From contig CAZDUX010000001.1 of assembly GCA_964508715.1 (NCBI GenBank), positions 310,001-374,000 of the forward strand: a DNA stretch of 64,000 nt. The letters run 5' to 3'. Shown in pieces: positions 8,933 through 16,720 of the stretch. Position numbers and translations under genes: made by a program. The notes beneath the pieces are model-generated. The model worked only from the letters and a program-made list of their open reading frames with translations. It did no database searches and was not told the DNA's origin. This DNA is from JAKALX01 sp964508715. GTDB lineage: Bacteria > Chloroflexota > Dehalococcoidia > Tepidiformales > Tepidiformaceae. Each line of letters opens with the position of its first letter. The first letter of the stretch is position 1.

Positions 8933-9244
8933 TTAGCGCCGACCCCGTCCATGGTAGAAGTCGCACCCCGGTGTGTCGGTCCACGGCGAAAGGATGCCGC
9001 TCCCAGGGTGCAGGCACGTCCCTCGGCCACCTTCCCCGTCCTCAACGAACTCCCTGCACGACCCGCAGACTCTGGTTTGTGCCTCGTGGCGCTGCTCGCC
9101 GAATTCGCCCGACATCAGCGATTCGAATGGGTCGAGGTCGTCATGAAGAAGAAGCCATTCGCCGTCAAGGCCTGGCTCGAAGCCCGGTTCGAGAATGCGC
9201 TGCGTGCCCCGCCGCTCTCGTTTGCGATTCTTCCTGTGTCCCAT
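8933..9244 (-). CDS. small Cys-rich hypothetical protein
   Basis: This 103-residue protein has a basic, low-complexity N-terminal half. Its C-terminal module has four cysteines in the pattern RVCGSCREF, G-T-CLHPGSG and TPGCDFYHG, which looks like a small zinc or iron-sulphur site. I have seen similar CGSCRDF-type modules in Dehalococcoidia proteins but know no function. It ends one base after the peptidase stop, convergent with it. There is no strong ribosome-binding site, so the start could be internal. Confidence 0.55.
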   Translation of the reverse strand: MGHRKNRKRERRGTQRILEPGFEPGLDGEWLLLHDDLDPFESLMSGEFGEQRHEAQTRVCGSCREFVEDGEGGRGTCLHPGSGILSPWTDTPGCDFYHGRGRR

Positions 9245-9303
9245 CAGCTTCGAGGGTATCGCCCGCTACCATGATTCGCCAACGGCCCCGGACCGTGCAA
9301 CGA

Positions 9304-9332
9304 GAACGGCGGCCCTTACCGAGCCGCCGTTC
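9304..9332 (-). terminator. hairpin downstream of sdhB
   Basis: A perfect 10-bp inverted repeat (GAACGGCGGC at 9304-9313, GCCGCCGTTC at 9323-9332) has a 9-base loop. It lies 20 bases beyond the sdhB stop on the transcribed strand. The T-tract is poor (TCTCGTTG), so termination may be partial. Confidence 0.55.
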
Positions 9333-9352
9333 GGGGTCGTTCCAGGTGAGCC

Positions 9353-10147
9353 TTAGCCTGCCTCGTCGCTCACAACGTCGGCCTGGCGGATGAGGCTTCG
9401 CCGGTCCTTGAACTTGGCCTTCAGGTAGTCGCGGTTCATCTGCGCAATGAAGTTGATGCTAATCCCGGCCGGGCAGACCGCTTCGCACTCCGCATAGTTG
9501 GTGCAACTCCCGAAGTACTCCTCCATCGTGTCGACCATCGAGGCGACGCGGGCCCAGCGCTCGGCCTGGCCCTGGGGCAGCATGTTCAGGTGCGAGACCT
9601 TGGCCGACGTGAATAGCTGTGCTGCGCCATTTGGACAGGCAGCGACACAGGCGCCGCAGCCGATACATGCCGCCGCATCCATCGCCTTGTCGGCAACGAA
9701 CTTCGGAACGAGCGTGGCATTCGCATCGGGAGCCGCGCCGGTCATCGCCGAGATGAATCCGCCAGACTGGATGATCCGGTCGAACGCACTCCGGTCGACT
9801 GCGAGGTCCTTGATGATCGGAAACGCATTCGCCCGCCACGGCTCGACGACGATAGTTTCGCCGCTGCGGAAGTTCCGCATATGAAGCTGACAGGTGGTGA
9901 CGTGGCGGACCGGCCCGTGCGGTGTCCCGTTGATAACGACGCCACACATCCCGCAGATGCCTTCCCGGCAGTCGCTATCGAACGCGATAGGCTCTTTGCC
10001 TTCACTAATCAGGCGTTCATTGATCACGTCGAGCATTTCGAGGAACGACATGTCCTCGCTGACATCGGGCGCCTCATAGGTTTCGAACCCGCCCTGGGCG
10101 TTGGGGCCCGCCTGGCGCCAGACCTTGACCGTGAGGGAGAGGGTCAC
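9353..10147 (-). CDS. sdhB: succinate dehydrogenase iron-sulphur subunit
   Basis: This 264-residue subunit carries electrons from FAD to quinone in complex II. It has three cluster sites in order: a [2Fe-2S] site (DCREGICGMCG with a later TCQLH), a [4Fe-4S] site (CIGCGACVAACP) and a [3Fe-4S]-type site (C-x-AVCPAG). The GTG at 10147 overlaps the sdhA stop by four bases (GTGA), and AAGGAG lies 5 bases upstream. The longer frame from 10237 would run inside sdhA. It is the last gene of sdhCAB. Confidence 0.95.
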   Translation of the reverse strand: MTLSLTVKVWRQAGPNAQGGFETYEAPDVSEDMSFLEMLDVINERLISEGKEPIAFDSDCREGICGMCGVVINGTPHGPVRHVTTCQLHMRNFRSGETIVVEPWRANAFPIIKDLAVDRSAFDRIIQSGGFISAMTGAAPDANATLVPKFVADKAMDAAACIGCGACVAACPNGAAQLFTSAKVSHLNMLPQGQAERWARVASMVDTMEEYFGSCTNYAECEAVCPAGISINFIAQMNRDYLKAKFKDRRSLIRQADVVSDEAG

Positions 10148-12075
10148 TTGTAGCTCCTTTGTGACGGGTGGGCGTACTCGAACTCGAGTGGCTCCTTGTG
10201 GAGTTCTGCAGGCTGGCCCGCACCGCGGAACTCCCACGCTCCGACATACGAGAAATTGTCGTCGTCGCGCAGCGCCTCACCATCCGGTGTCTGGTGCTCC
10301 TCGCGGAAATGACCACCACACGACTCTTCGCGGTGAAGTGCGTCCTGGCAGATGAGCTCGCCGAGTTCGAGGAAGTCGGCGACACGCCCGGCCTTTTCGA
10401 GTGATTGATTGAAATCTGCGGCCGAGCCAAGGACGCGCACGTCATTCCAGAACTCATCACGCAACTTCGCGATTTCGACCTGTGCCCGCCGAAGGCCTTC
10501 AGCTGTGCGGCCCATGCCGCAGTCCTCCCAGAGGATCTTTCCGAGTTTCCGGTGGATGGCGTCGGCCGACTGTGTGCCCTTGATGCTGAGCAGCCGGTTG
10601 ACTCGTTCGTTCACCGAGTCCCGGGCCTCCTGGAACTCGGGAGCCTCAACTGATGGTGCCGGCGTGTTCAGCAGGCCCGCCAGGTAGTTCGGCAGGGTGG
10701 CCGGCAGGACGAAGTACCCATCGCTCAGGCCCTGCATCAGTGCCGAAGCACCGAGCCGGTTCGCCCCATGGTCTGAGAAGTTCGCCTCGCCGACGACGAA
10801 CAGGCCTGGCACGTTGCTCATCAGGTTGTAGTCGACCCAGAGCCCACCCATGGTGTAGTGCACGGCCGGGTAGATACGCATCGGTACGTGATACGGGTCC
10901 TCGCCGGCAATGTTCTTGTACATGTCGAAGAGGTTGCCATAACGCTGTTCGATTGTTTCACGCCCGAGCCGCTCGATTGCACTCTTGAAGTCGAGATACA
11001 CACCGTTCTTCAGGGGCCCAACGCCGAATCCCGCATCGACCATCCGCTTGGCTGCCCGGCTGGCAACGTCGCGCGGTACGAGGTTCGCGAATGACGGATA
11101 GATACGTTCCAGGTAGAAGTCGCGTTCGCTTTCGGGAATCGAGTTCGGCGGACGCGTGTCGTTCTTGTCCTTGGGTACCCAGATGCGCCCGTCGTTGCGG
11201 AGCGACTCCGACATGAGCGTGAGCTTCGACTGGTGTTCGCCGCTCACGGGGATGCAGGTTGGGTGAATCTGCGTGTAACAGGGATTGGCGAAGTAGGCGC
11301 CCTTCCGGTGGGCTCGCCAGATAGCCGTGGCATTCGAACCCTTGGCATTCGTCGAGAGAAAGAACGCGTTGCCATAACCACCGGTGCCAAGCACGACGGC
11401 ATGCGCCGAGTGCGAGCTGATCTCGCCGGTAACGAGGTCGCGGACGATGATTCCGGCGGCCCGGCCGTCCTTCACGACGAGCTCCAGCATCTCGGTGCGC
11501 GGGTACATTTTCACCGTTCCCGCTTCGATCTGGCGGGCGAGGGCCTGGTAGGCACCCAGAAGAAGCTGCTGGCCCGTCTGTCCGCGTGCATAGAACGTAC
11601 GTGAGACCTGCGCTCCGCCAAATGAGCGGTTGTCGAGCAAACCGCCATACTCTCGGGCGAACGGCACGCCCTGGGCGGCGCACTGGTCGATAATCTGCGT
11701 GCTGATCTGGGCGAGGCGATAGACGTTGGCTTCGCGCGAGCGGTAGTCGCCACCCTTGATGGTGTCGTAAAAAAGGCGGTAGACGGAGTCGCCATCGTTC
11801 TTGTAGTTCTTCGCGGCGTTGATGCCACCCTGGGCAGCAATACTGTGCGCCCGCCGCGGGCTGTCCTGGAAGCAGAAGACCTTGACGTTATACCCCTGCT
11901 CACCGAGGGTTGCTGCCGCTGCTCCACCGGCGAGTCCCGTGCCGACGATGATGACGTCGAACTTGCGGCGATTCTGTGGCGCCACGAGCTTCATATTGAA
12001 CTTGTGGTTGTCCCACTTGTCAGCGAGCGGCCCCTCAGGAGCCATCGAGCGGAGTTCCATCGTTTCCGTTGTCAT
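10144..12075 (-). CDS. sdhA: succinate dehydrogenase flavoprotein subunit
   Basis: This 643-residue subunit oxidises succinate to fumarate. It shows the dinucleotide fold VGTGLAGGAAA at about 43-53, the covalent-FAD His segment RAHSIAAQGG, the substrate-loop THPTCIP-x-SGEH, and the C-terminal capping helices. Length and a long N-terminus (MTTETMELRS) fit the Bacteroidetes/Actinobacteria-type SdhA that pairs with a b558 cytochrome. It sits between sdhC (9-base gap) and sdhB (4-base overlap). Confidence 0.97.
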   Translation of the reverse strand: MTTETMELRSMAPEGPLADKWDNHKFNMKLVAPQNRRKFDVIIVGTGLAGGAAAATLGEQGYNVKVFCFQDSPRRAHSIAAQGGINAAKNYKNDGDSVYRLFYDTIKGGDYRSREANVYRLAQISTQIIDQCAAQGVPFAREYGGLLDNRSFGGAQVSRTFYARGQTGQQLLLGAYQALARQIEAGTVKMYPRTEMLELVVKDGRAAGIIVRDLVTGEISSHSAHAVVLGTGGYGNAFFLSTNAKGSNATAIWRAHRKGAYFANPCYTQIHPTCIPVSGEHQSKLTLMSESLRNDGRIWVPKDKNDTRPPNSIPESERDFYLERIYPSFANLVPRDVASRAAKRMVDAGFGVGPLKNGVYLDFKSAIERLGRETIEQRYGNLFDMYKNIAGEDPYHVPMRIYPAVHYTMGGLWVDYNLMSNVPGLFVVGEANFSDHGANRLGASALMQGLSDGYFVLPATLPNYLAGLLNTPAPSVEAPEFQEARDSVNERVNRLLSIKGTQSADAIHRKLGKILWEDCGMGRTAEGLRRAQVEIAKLRDEFWNDVRVLGSAADFNQSLEKAGRVADFLELGELICQDALHREESCGGHFREEHQTPDGEALRDDDNFSYVGAWEFRGAGQPAELHKEPLEFEYAHPSQRSYK

Positions 12076-12084
12076 GCGGCCCTC

Positions 12085-12846
12085 CTACGAGACCACGCCG
12101 GTCAGGACGGCGATGGGAATGCTGACGTTACCGATGACGATGACCGCAGCAAACGCGCGGGCGAACCACTTTCGCCAGATGTTGAAGCGCGGGTTGTTCC
12201 AGCCGAGCGACTGAAACAGGCTCCATGCGCCGTGGTAGATGTGTATCCCCAGGAGAACGTTCGCGATGATGTAGACGCCGGCTATCCACCAGCGGTCGCG
12301 TGAGAAGCTGTGCAGCAGGTTCTCGTAGGGCTTCTCATCCTGGAAGTTCGAGTGGACGACGTGGTAGCCCCAGGTCATGTCCATCAGGTGGAAGAGGAGA
12401 AACGCGCCGACGATGACTCCCGACCAGCGCATCGTGCGGGCTGCGTAGGTGGCTGCGACATACGTCCGCCCGCCCTCGTATTTCTGCGGACGGGCGCGGC
12501 GGTTGAGCATCGTGAGCGAGTACGCGGAGTGGATGTGAAGGATGAACGCGAGGATCAACCCGGCCCGCATGATCCAGAGCAAACCGGTGTGTGGAAGGAT
12601 CGGTTCGCCTATCTCACGCAGATATGCACCGTAGGCGTTGAGGTGCTCCTCGCCGGTGTAGATCTTGAGGTTGCCGACCATGTGGGCGAGGACGAAGCCG
12701 AGCAACATCAAGCCCGTGACTGCCATCACCGACTTCTTGCCGATCGCGGAACCGTAGAAGTCGAGCAGCCAGAAGCCCGGTCGATTTCGCTGCCGGACGT
12801 GAGGGATGTGTTCGGCTCTCCCGCGGCCGGATGTCGGACTGATCAT
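12085..12846 (-). CDS. sdhC: succinate dehydrogenase cytochrome b558 subunit
   Basis: This 253-residue, five-helix membrane anchor binds haem b and quinone. It matches the SdhC b558 family, where one protein replaces SdhC plus SdhD. Histidine-bearing helices include LAHMVGN, LHIHSAYSL, LLFHLMDM and GIHIYHGAW. The ATG at 12846 follows CCGGGGGGAAACG, a good ribosome-binding site. The longer upstream frame has no such signal. It is the first gene of the sdhCAB operon. Confidence 0.93.
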   Translation of the reverse strand: MISPTSGRGRAEHIPHVRQRNRPGFWLLDFYGSAIGKKSVMAVTGLMLLGFVLAHMVGNLKIYTGEEHLNAYGAYLREIGEPILPHTGLLWIMRAGLILAFILHIHSAYSLTMLNRRARPQKYEGGRTYVAATYAARTMRWSGVIVGAFLLFHLMDMTWGYHVVHSNFQDEKPYENLLHSFSRDRWWIAGVYIIANVLLGIHIYHGAWSLFQSLGWNNPRFNIWRKWFARAFAAVIVIGNVSIPIAVLTGVVS

Positions 12847-12947
12847 TCGTTTCCCCCCGGATGCTGTGCACGGCCGATGCGTTCCGCAGGGCACACGCTC
12901 GCTCCTCCCCACGTATCACTGGACGCCGCGCTGCCAGGCCCTCGGAA

Positions 12948-12976
12948 ATCCTACGCACCAGCTATCGGGGCATCAA
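12948..12976 (-). promoter_or_regulatory. sigma-70-type promoter for sdhCAB
   Basis: On the minus strand, TTGATG (12976-12971), a 17-base spacer and TAGGAT (12953-12948) form a good promoter. Transcription would start near 12941, leaving a leader of about 95 bases before sdhC. Nothing recognisable as a riboswitch was seen in that leader. Confidence 0.65.
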
Positions 12977-13015
12977 TCGAGTGTCATACATTAGTGCTAT
13001 AGAAGGTGCCCCAAC

Positions 13016-13552
13016 CTATCGGGAATCCATCAATGCCCAGCGGAGAATACCCACGACCGACTTGGCATCGCAGATCCGCCCCGAATTGATGCCTGCGAGT
13101 GCTTCGTCCCGGGTCAGTGTCTCGATCTCGATATCCTCATCCTCGTCTCCATCGAGCGAGGACTCCTCGAGTTCGTCGCAGACAAACAGGTGGATGTACT
13201 CCGTCGTGTAACCGGGCGCGACATAAAAGCCACCGAGCGAGATGACCCGCCCGGGTTTCTGCCCAACCTCCTCCTGCAACTCACGTGAAACCGCGGCGAT
13301 CGGCGCCTCACCGCGCTCCAGCGTCCCGGCCGGCAACTCGAGAAGCCGGCCGTTGGCGGCATGACGGTACTGTGTCACCAGCAGCAGCTTCCCATCACCT
13401 GTGACCGGAACCATCGCTACCGCACCGGGATGCTTGATGATCTCCCGGCGGGCCACGACGCCACCGTCCATCAGGATCTCATCGAGTTCCACGTTGAACA
13501 GGTGGCCTTCGTAAACGGTGCGGGACGAAATGAGGCGGGGAAGCTCGGGCAT
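13016..13552 (-). CDS. Nudix hydrolase, ADP-ribose pyrophosphatase-like
   Basis: This 178-residue protein carries a complete Nudix box: Gly of GTLERGE, then REL-x-EEVG. The N-terminal strand pattern SSRTVYEGHLFNVELDE and the upstream GAVAMVPV strand are typical of ADP-ribose/NUDT5-like pyrophosphatases. It probably hydrolyses ADP-ribose or related nucleotide sugars with Mg2+. It follows the glutaredoxin-like gene with a 21-base gap on the same strand, so they are probably co-transcribed. Confidence 0.9.
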   Translation of the reverse strand: MPELPRLISSRTVYEGHLFNVELDEILMDGGVVARREIIKHPGAVAMVPVTGDGKLLLVTQYRHAANGRLLELPAGTLERGEAPIAAVSRELQEEVGQKPGRVISLGGFYVAPGYTTEYIHLFVCDELEESSLDGDEDEDIEIETLTRDEALAGINSGRICDAKSVVGILRWALMDSR

Positions 13553-13573
13553 CAGGTGGCTCCGTTTGTCGGG

Positions 13574-13837
13574 CTATGGAGTGTTGCTCTGTTGGTGCGG
13601 GTGGGCCGCAGCGCGCTCCAGTGCCTCATCGATAGCGTCGGGCTGGAAGCCATGGACCAGTTCACCACCGATGATGAGCAGCGGAGCCAACCGGCCCCCG
13701 AGACGCACGAATTCGTTTGCGGCCTGCTCGTCTTTGAGCACGTTCCGCACCTCGTATGGCACCTGGCGCTCGTCAAGAAACTCCTTGACTACCGTGCAGC
13801 TTCAGCGTTCGTCGGAGTAGAGGATGACTCGGTCCAT
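13574..13837 (-). CDS. glutaredoxin-like protein with in-frame TGA at codon 12 (candidate selenoprotein, or disrupted gene)
   Basis: Read through the TGA at 13804-13802, this is an 87-residue glutaredoxin fold. The first strand is MDRVILYSDER, then TGA (codon 12) followed by Ser-Cys, a helix TVVKEFLDER, a second strand VPYEVRNV, the cis-Pro strand LAPLLIIGGE, and the closing HGFQPDAIDEAL. In glutaredoxins the first redox Cys falls four residues after the YS pair, exactly where the TGA sits. Codons before the TGA keep the GC-rich third-position bias. A start downstream of the TGA would delete the active site. A SECIS-like hairpin follows. Alternatives are a sequencing error or a pseudogene. 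The resulting U-x-C spacing is one residue shorter than the usual CxxC. Confidence 0.6.
13772..13804 (-). promoter_or_regulatory. candidate bacterial SECIS element (TGA plus downstream hairpin)
   Basis: From the TGA (13804-13802), 12 bases lead to a perfect 6-bp stem GTCAAG/CTTGAC (13789-13784 with 13777-13772). The 6-base loop is GAGTTT. The apical loop is 18 bases after the TGA and its first base is G. As I recall it, the bacterial SECIS model wants a loop 16-37 bases after UGA with a G in its first two positions; this fits. Confidence 0.45.
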
Positions 13838-13985
13838 TCATCGAGTTTGGCAGCCCCGGTGCGAGAGCGAAAGCACCCAACCGGCCCGGCACCTTCCACA
13901 CAATCCCGCTGGCCGTCGTGGTCTTTCTCGGCAACCGCTACGAGGTCGTACGCACCGGCTTGATTGCCAGCACCGGCTGGACATG

Positions 13986-14019
13986 AAGACGAGGCGGCCC
14001 ATACGGGCCGCCTCGTCTT
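13986..14019 (-). terminator. strong hairpin terminator downstream of the sigma factor gene
   Basis: A perfect 15-bp inverted repeat (AAGACGAGGCGGCCC and its complement) with a 4-base loop lies 24 bases after the rpoD stop. The A/T ends of the stem let it act on either strand. It separates rpoD from the glutaredoxin/Nudix pair. Confidence 0.85.
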
Positions 14020-14042
14020 GAAATGGCCGGCGGGCGAGGTGT

Positions 14043-15644
14043 TTAGTCGAGGTAATCCTTGAGTTTGCGGCTGCGCGACGGGTGCCGAAGCTTGCGCAGT
14101 GCCTTCGCCTCAATCTGGCGAATACGCTCGCGGGTTACCCCGAATTCGCGCCCGACCTCTTCGAGCGTCCGGCTCCGGCCATCTTCGAGGCCGAAGCGCA
14201 ACTGGAGCACGCGCCGTTCGCGCCCGGTCAGGCTGGCGAGGACGTCTTCGACCTGCTCCCGCAACAGCTGCTGGCTGGCAGCCTCTGCCGGTGCAAGTGC
14301 TGACGGGTCCTCGAGGAAATCTCCGAGATGGCTGTCTTCCTCCTCGCCGATGGGTGTCTCGAGCGAAACCGGCTCCTGCGAGACCTTCTGGATCTCACGG
14401 ATCCGTTCGGGCGTGTAGCCCTGTGAGGCATCGGGCTTCCCGCTCTCGGTCATGCCGCGGGCGATCTCCTCGCTCGTTGGCTCGCGGCCATACTCCTGCA
14501 CCAGGCGCCGGCTGACGCGGACGAGCTTGTTGATCGTCTCGACCATATGTACCGGGATGCGGATCGTGCGGGCCTGGTCGGCGATCGCCCGGGTAATCGC
14601 CTGGCGAATCCACCAGGTGGCGTACGTGGAGAACTTGTAGCCCTTGCGGTAGTCGAACTTCTCGACCGCACGGATGAGGCCGATGTTCCCTTCCTGGATG
14701 AGGTCGAGAAGCGACATGCCCCGGCCGATGTATTTCTTCGCCACCGAGACCACGAGCCGGAGGTTCGCTTCGGTGAGGCGCTTCTCGGCCTTTGCCCCGT
14801 TTCGCTTGAGCGTGTCGAAGTGGTACCCGAGCTTCTCCTCGAGTTCCGAGAGCTTCTCGACGAGCCCGTCCACGGGCGGCACGAGTTGATCCTCGCCACC
14901 GGCGACTTCACCCATCTGGGAGACGAGATCCGATGTGAGGATATGCGTGATCGTCGAGAGCAGGACGATCTTATGATGTGCCTCGTCTTCCGCCTGCTTG
15001 AGCTTGGTGACGATGTGCGCCCGGAAGTCGAGGTCCATCTCGCCGTCGATCAGCCCACGGAACTGGGCATCGGCGATCGTCTCTGAAAGTGACAGGTTCT
15101 TGAGTTTCGGTGCTTCAGCGTTTCGCCACTTCGGCGGTCGCATCGTCACGCCGTTTTCATCCTTCTTCGGCGGGACGAGCTTGTCATAGTCGTCGAGGAA
15201 TCGCCTGGCCTCCTTGTAGATGGGCAGGAGTTCCGCCCACTCCTCGAGCAGTGTCACGGCGACACGTGCGGCAGATGGCGGGTGGCCATAGCTTTCGACA
15301 TAGCCGCGCTCAATCTCCTCCAGGTGGATGCCTTCTTCCATCTGGCGGGCGAGGTGCTTCTCGTCGTCGGCGGTAAGCAGGTAGACTTTCCCGATCTCCC
15401 GCAGGTACATGCGGACCGGGTCGTCAATGCCTTCCGATTCCTCGGTCAGCAGGGCGAGGCTGGTGTCTTCTTCTTCTTCTTCATCTTCCGTTTCGACCGT
15501 ACCGTCTTCGTCTTCATCGAGGGCCGGTTCGCTGGTGTCGTCCTCGGCCTCGTCTGCCTCGAAGCTCGAGAGGCGACTGAGCACACTGTCGATCATTGCG
15601 CCATCGGCCGAAGTGCGGTGCTCAGTCAGGGTATCGTCAGTCAT
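14043..15644 (-). CDS. rpoD: primary sigma factor RpoD/SigA
   Basis: This 533-residue sigma-70 is the housekeeping promoter-recognition subunit. An acidic N-terminal stretch rich in Asp/Glu (about 35-65) precedes region 1.2 (DPVRMYLREIG). Region 2 carries RLVVSVAKKY, LLDLIQEGN, EKFDYRKGYKFSTYATWWI and RQAI. Region 3 has IRIPVHM. Region 4 has RERRVLQLRFGL, the helix-turn-helix TLEEVGREFGVTRERIRQIE, and the end KLRHP-SR. The ATG at 15644 follows GGAAAGGAC; the 39 extra upstream codons lack family similarity. A strong terminator follows. Confidence 0.96.
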   Translation of the reverse strand: MTDDTLTEHRTSADGAMIDSVLSRLSSFEADEAEDDTSEPALDEDEDGTVETEDEEEEEDTSLALLTEESEGIDDPVRMYLREIGKVYLLTADDEKHLARQMEEGIHLEEIERGYVESYGHPPSAARVAVTLLEEWAELLPIYKEARRFLDDYDKLVPPKKDENGVTMRPPKWRNAEAPKLKNLSLSETIADAQFRGLIDGEMDLDFRAHIVTKLKQAEDEAHHKIVLLSTITHILTSDLVSQMGEVAGGEDQLVPPVDGLVEKLSELEEKLGYHFDTLKRNGAKAEKRLTEANLRLVVSVAKKYIGRGMSLLDLIQEGNIGLIRAVEKFDYRKGYKFSTYATWWIRQAITRAIADQARTIRIPVHMVETINKLVRVSRRLVQEYGREPTSEEIARGMTESGKPDASQGYTPERIREIQKVSQEPVSLETPIGEEEDSHLGDFLEDPSALAPAEAASQQLLREQVEDVLASLTGRERRVLQLRFGLEDGRSRTLEEVGREFGVTRERIRQIEAKALRKLRHPSRSRKLKDYLD

Positions 15645-15828
15645 GTAAGTCCTTTCCCTCTGGGCGCTCACAGGGTACGAGCGCAAGGCCGAAAAGCGTC
15701 GAATAGCGTTTTGGGCAAACTTCTCCTTTTCCAGTATGGCAAGAGCTTTTCGGGATATCAATCCTCGCGAACGGTTTCTTGACGCTCATTGGCAAAGGCC
15801 GGGACATCCCACCCATGATGTCCGGCGG

Positions 15829-16029
15829 CTATCCTTCTGCAGGTTCGAGCGCGCCGCGTCCCCACTTCACCAGGTAGAGCATCGGCAGGATCCCGACGCT
15901 GTTGACGAGTATCAGCGGCGCGACCCACCGGTACTGGCGGTTCTGGACAGCACGGCGTATGGCGATGGCCTTCCACGCCGCATCCCAGAGAAAGATGACG
16001 ATACCAACAGGCACGCGATTACGTTTCAT
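15829..16029 (-). CDS. small two-helix membrane protein (DUF5652-like)
   Basis: This 66-residue protein has two predicted membrane helices around VPVGIVIFLWDAAW and APLILVNSVGILPMLYLV, separated by a basic loop KAIAIRRAVQNRQYRW. The W-D-x-x-W-K-x-IA and LVNS-x-GILP-x-LYL pattern resembles DUF5652-type proteins of unknown function. The start at 16029 (MKRNR) is chosen by the similarity; the longer frame overlaps the promoter of the divergent gene. It faces the TRIC-like gene back to back. Confidence 0.65.
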   Translation of the reverse strand: MKRNRVPVGIVIFLWDAAWKAIAIRRAVQNRQYRWVAPLILVNSVGILPMLYLVKWGRGALEPAEG

Positions 16030-16067
16030 CTGCCCAGTGTAGCGGGACTGAACGCACGTGCCGCTGC

Positions 16068-16073
16068 TACGCT
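16068..16073 (+). promoter_or_regulatory. -10 element for a likely leaderless TRIC-like gene
   Basis: TACGCT ends 8 bases before the ATG at 16082. Transcription would start at or within a base or two of that ATG, and no Shine-Dalgarno sequence is present. No clear -35 is visible. Confidence 0.45.
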
Positions 16074-16081
16074 GGCCACAG

Positions 16082-16720
16082 ATGGACCTCAGCGCCGCGA
16101 CGCTCATTGGAATCCTGGACCGCATGGGCATCGTCGCCTTCGCGCTGTCGGGCGTTGAACTGGGCGCCCGCCGGCGATTCGACGCCTTTGGCCTCCTCGT
16201 GATGGGCGTCGTTACTGCAACGGGTGGCGGGCTTATCCGCGACGTGATTCTTGGCCGCCGTCCCTACGTCATCGATCGCGAGGATTACCTGCTCTGGGCC
16301 ATTCTTGCCACACTGCTCTGGATCCCGGTGGTCTGGCGTGGACGTGTGGCACCGAGGGTACTCCTCCTGCTTGCCGATGCGGCTGGCCTCGGTGCGTTCG
16401 CCGCAGCGGGCGCACTCGCAGCCATTCATGTTGAACTTTCGCTGCCCGATGTCATCCTGATGGCCATCGTGACCGGTGTGGGTGGCGGAGTTGTCCGTGA
16501 CTTGCTCGCCGACCGCGTACCGCTCGTCCTCCATTCCGAGGTCAACGCAACAGCCGCGGGGCTCGGCGCGCTGGTCCTCTGGGCCGTCGAACCCTGGTCG
16601 AACGGTGCTGCTGCGATCCTCGGCGCCGGAGTTGCGGCCGCAATTCGCATCGGAACCGTTGCCTTCAACCTCCATCTGCCCGTACCTGCACGGGACCCAT
16701 TCGATCCACCTACCGCCTGA
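16082..16720 (+). CDS. TRIC-type cation channel protein (UPF0126/YadS-like)
   Basis: This 212-residue polytopic membrane protein has two repeats of the TRIC family signature. The first is GV-E-LGARRRFDAFGLLVMGVVTATGGGLIRDV; the second is a divergent G-VGGGVVRDLLADRVP. Prokaryotic TRIC proteins form trimeric K+-permeable pores; each repeat has three helices plus a seventh. The start at 16082 is preferred over the GTG at 16058 because a -10 box ends 8 bases before it. Its last 11 bases overlap the convergent carboxypeptidase gene. Confidence 0.88.
   Translation: MDLSAATLIGILDRMGIVAFALSGVELGARRRFDAFGLLVMGVVTATGGGLIRDVILGRRPYVIDREDYLLWAILATLLWIPVVWRGRVAPRVLLLLADAAGLGAFAAAGALAAIHVELSLPDVILMAIVTGVGGGVVRDLLADRVPLVLHSEVNATAAGLGALVLWAVEPWSNGAAAILGAGVAAAIRIGTVAFNLHLPVPARDPFDPPTA

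Noticed and set aside
13828..13986. Plus-strand frame opposite the rpoD-grx gap with a hydrophobic stretch LAVVVFLGNRYEVV
   Set aside because: There is no start codon or ribosome-binding site, and it overlaps the start of the glutaredoxin-like gene.
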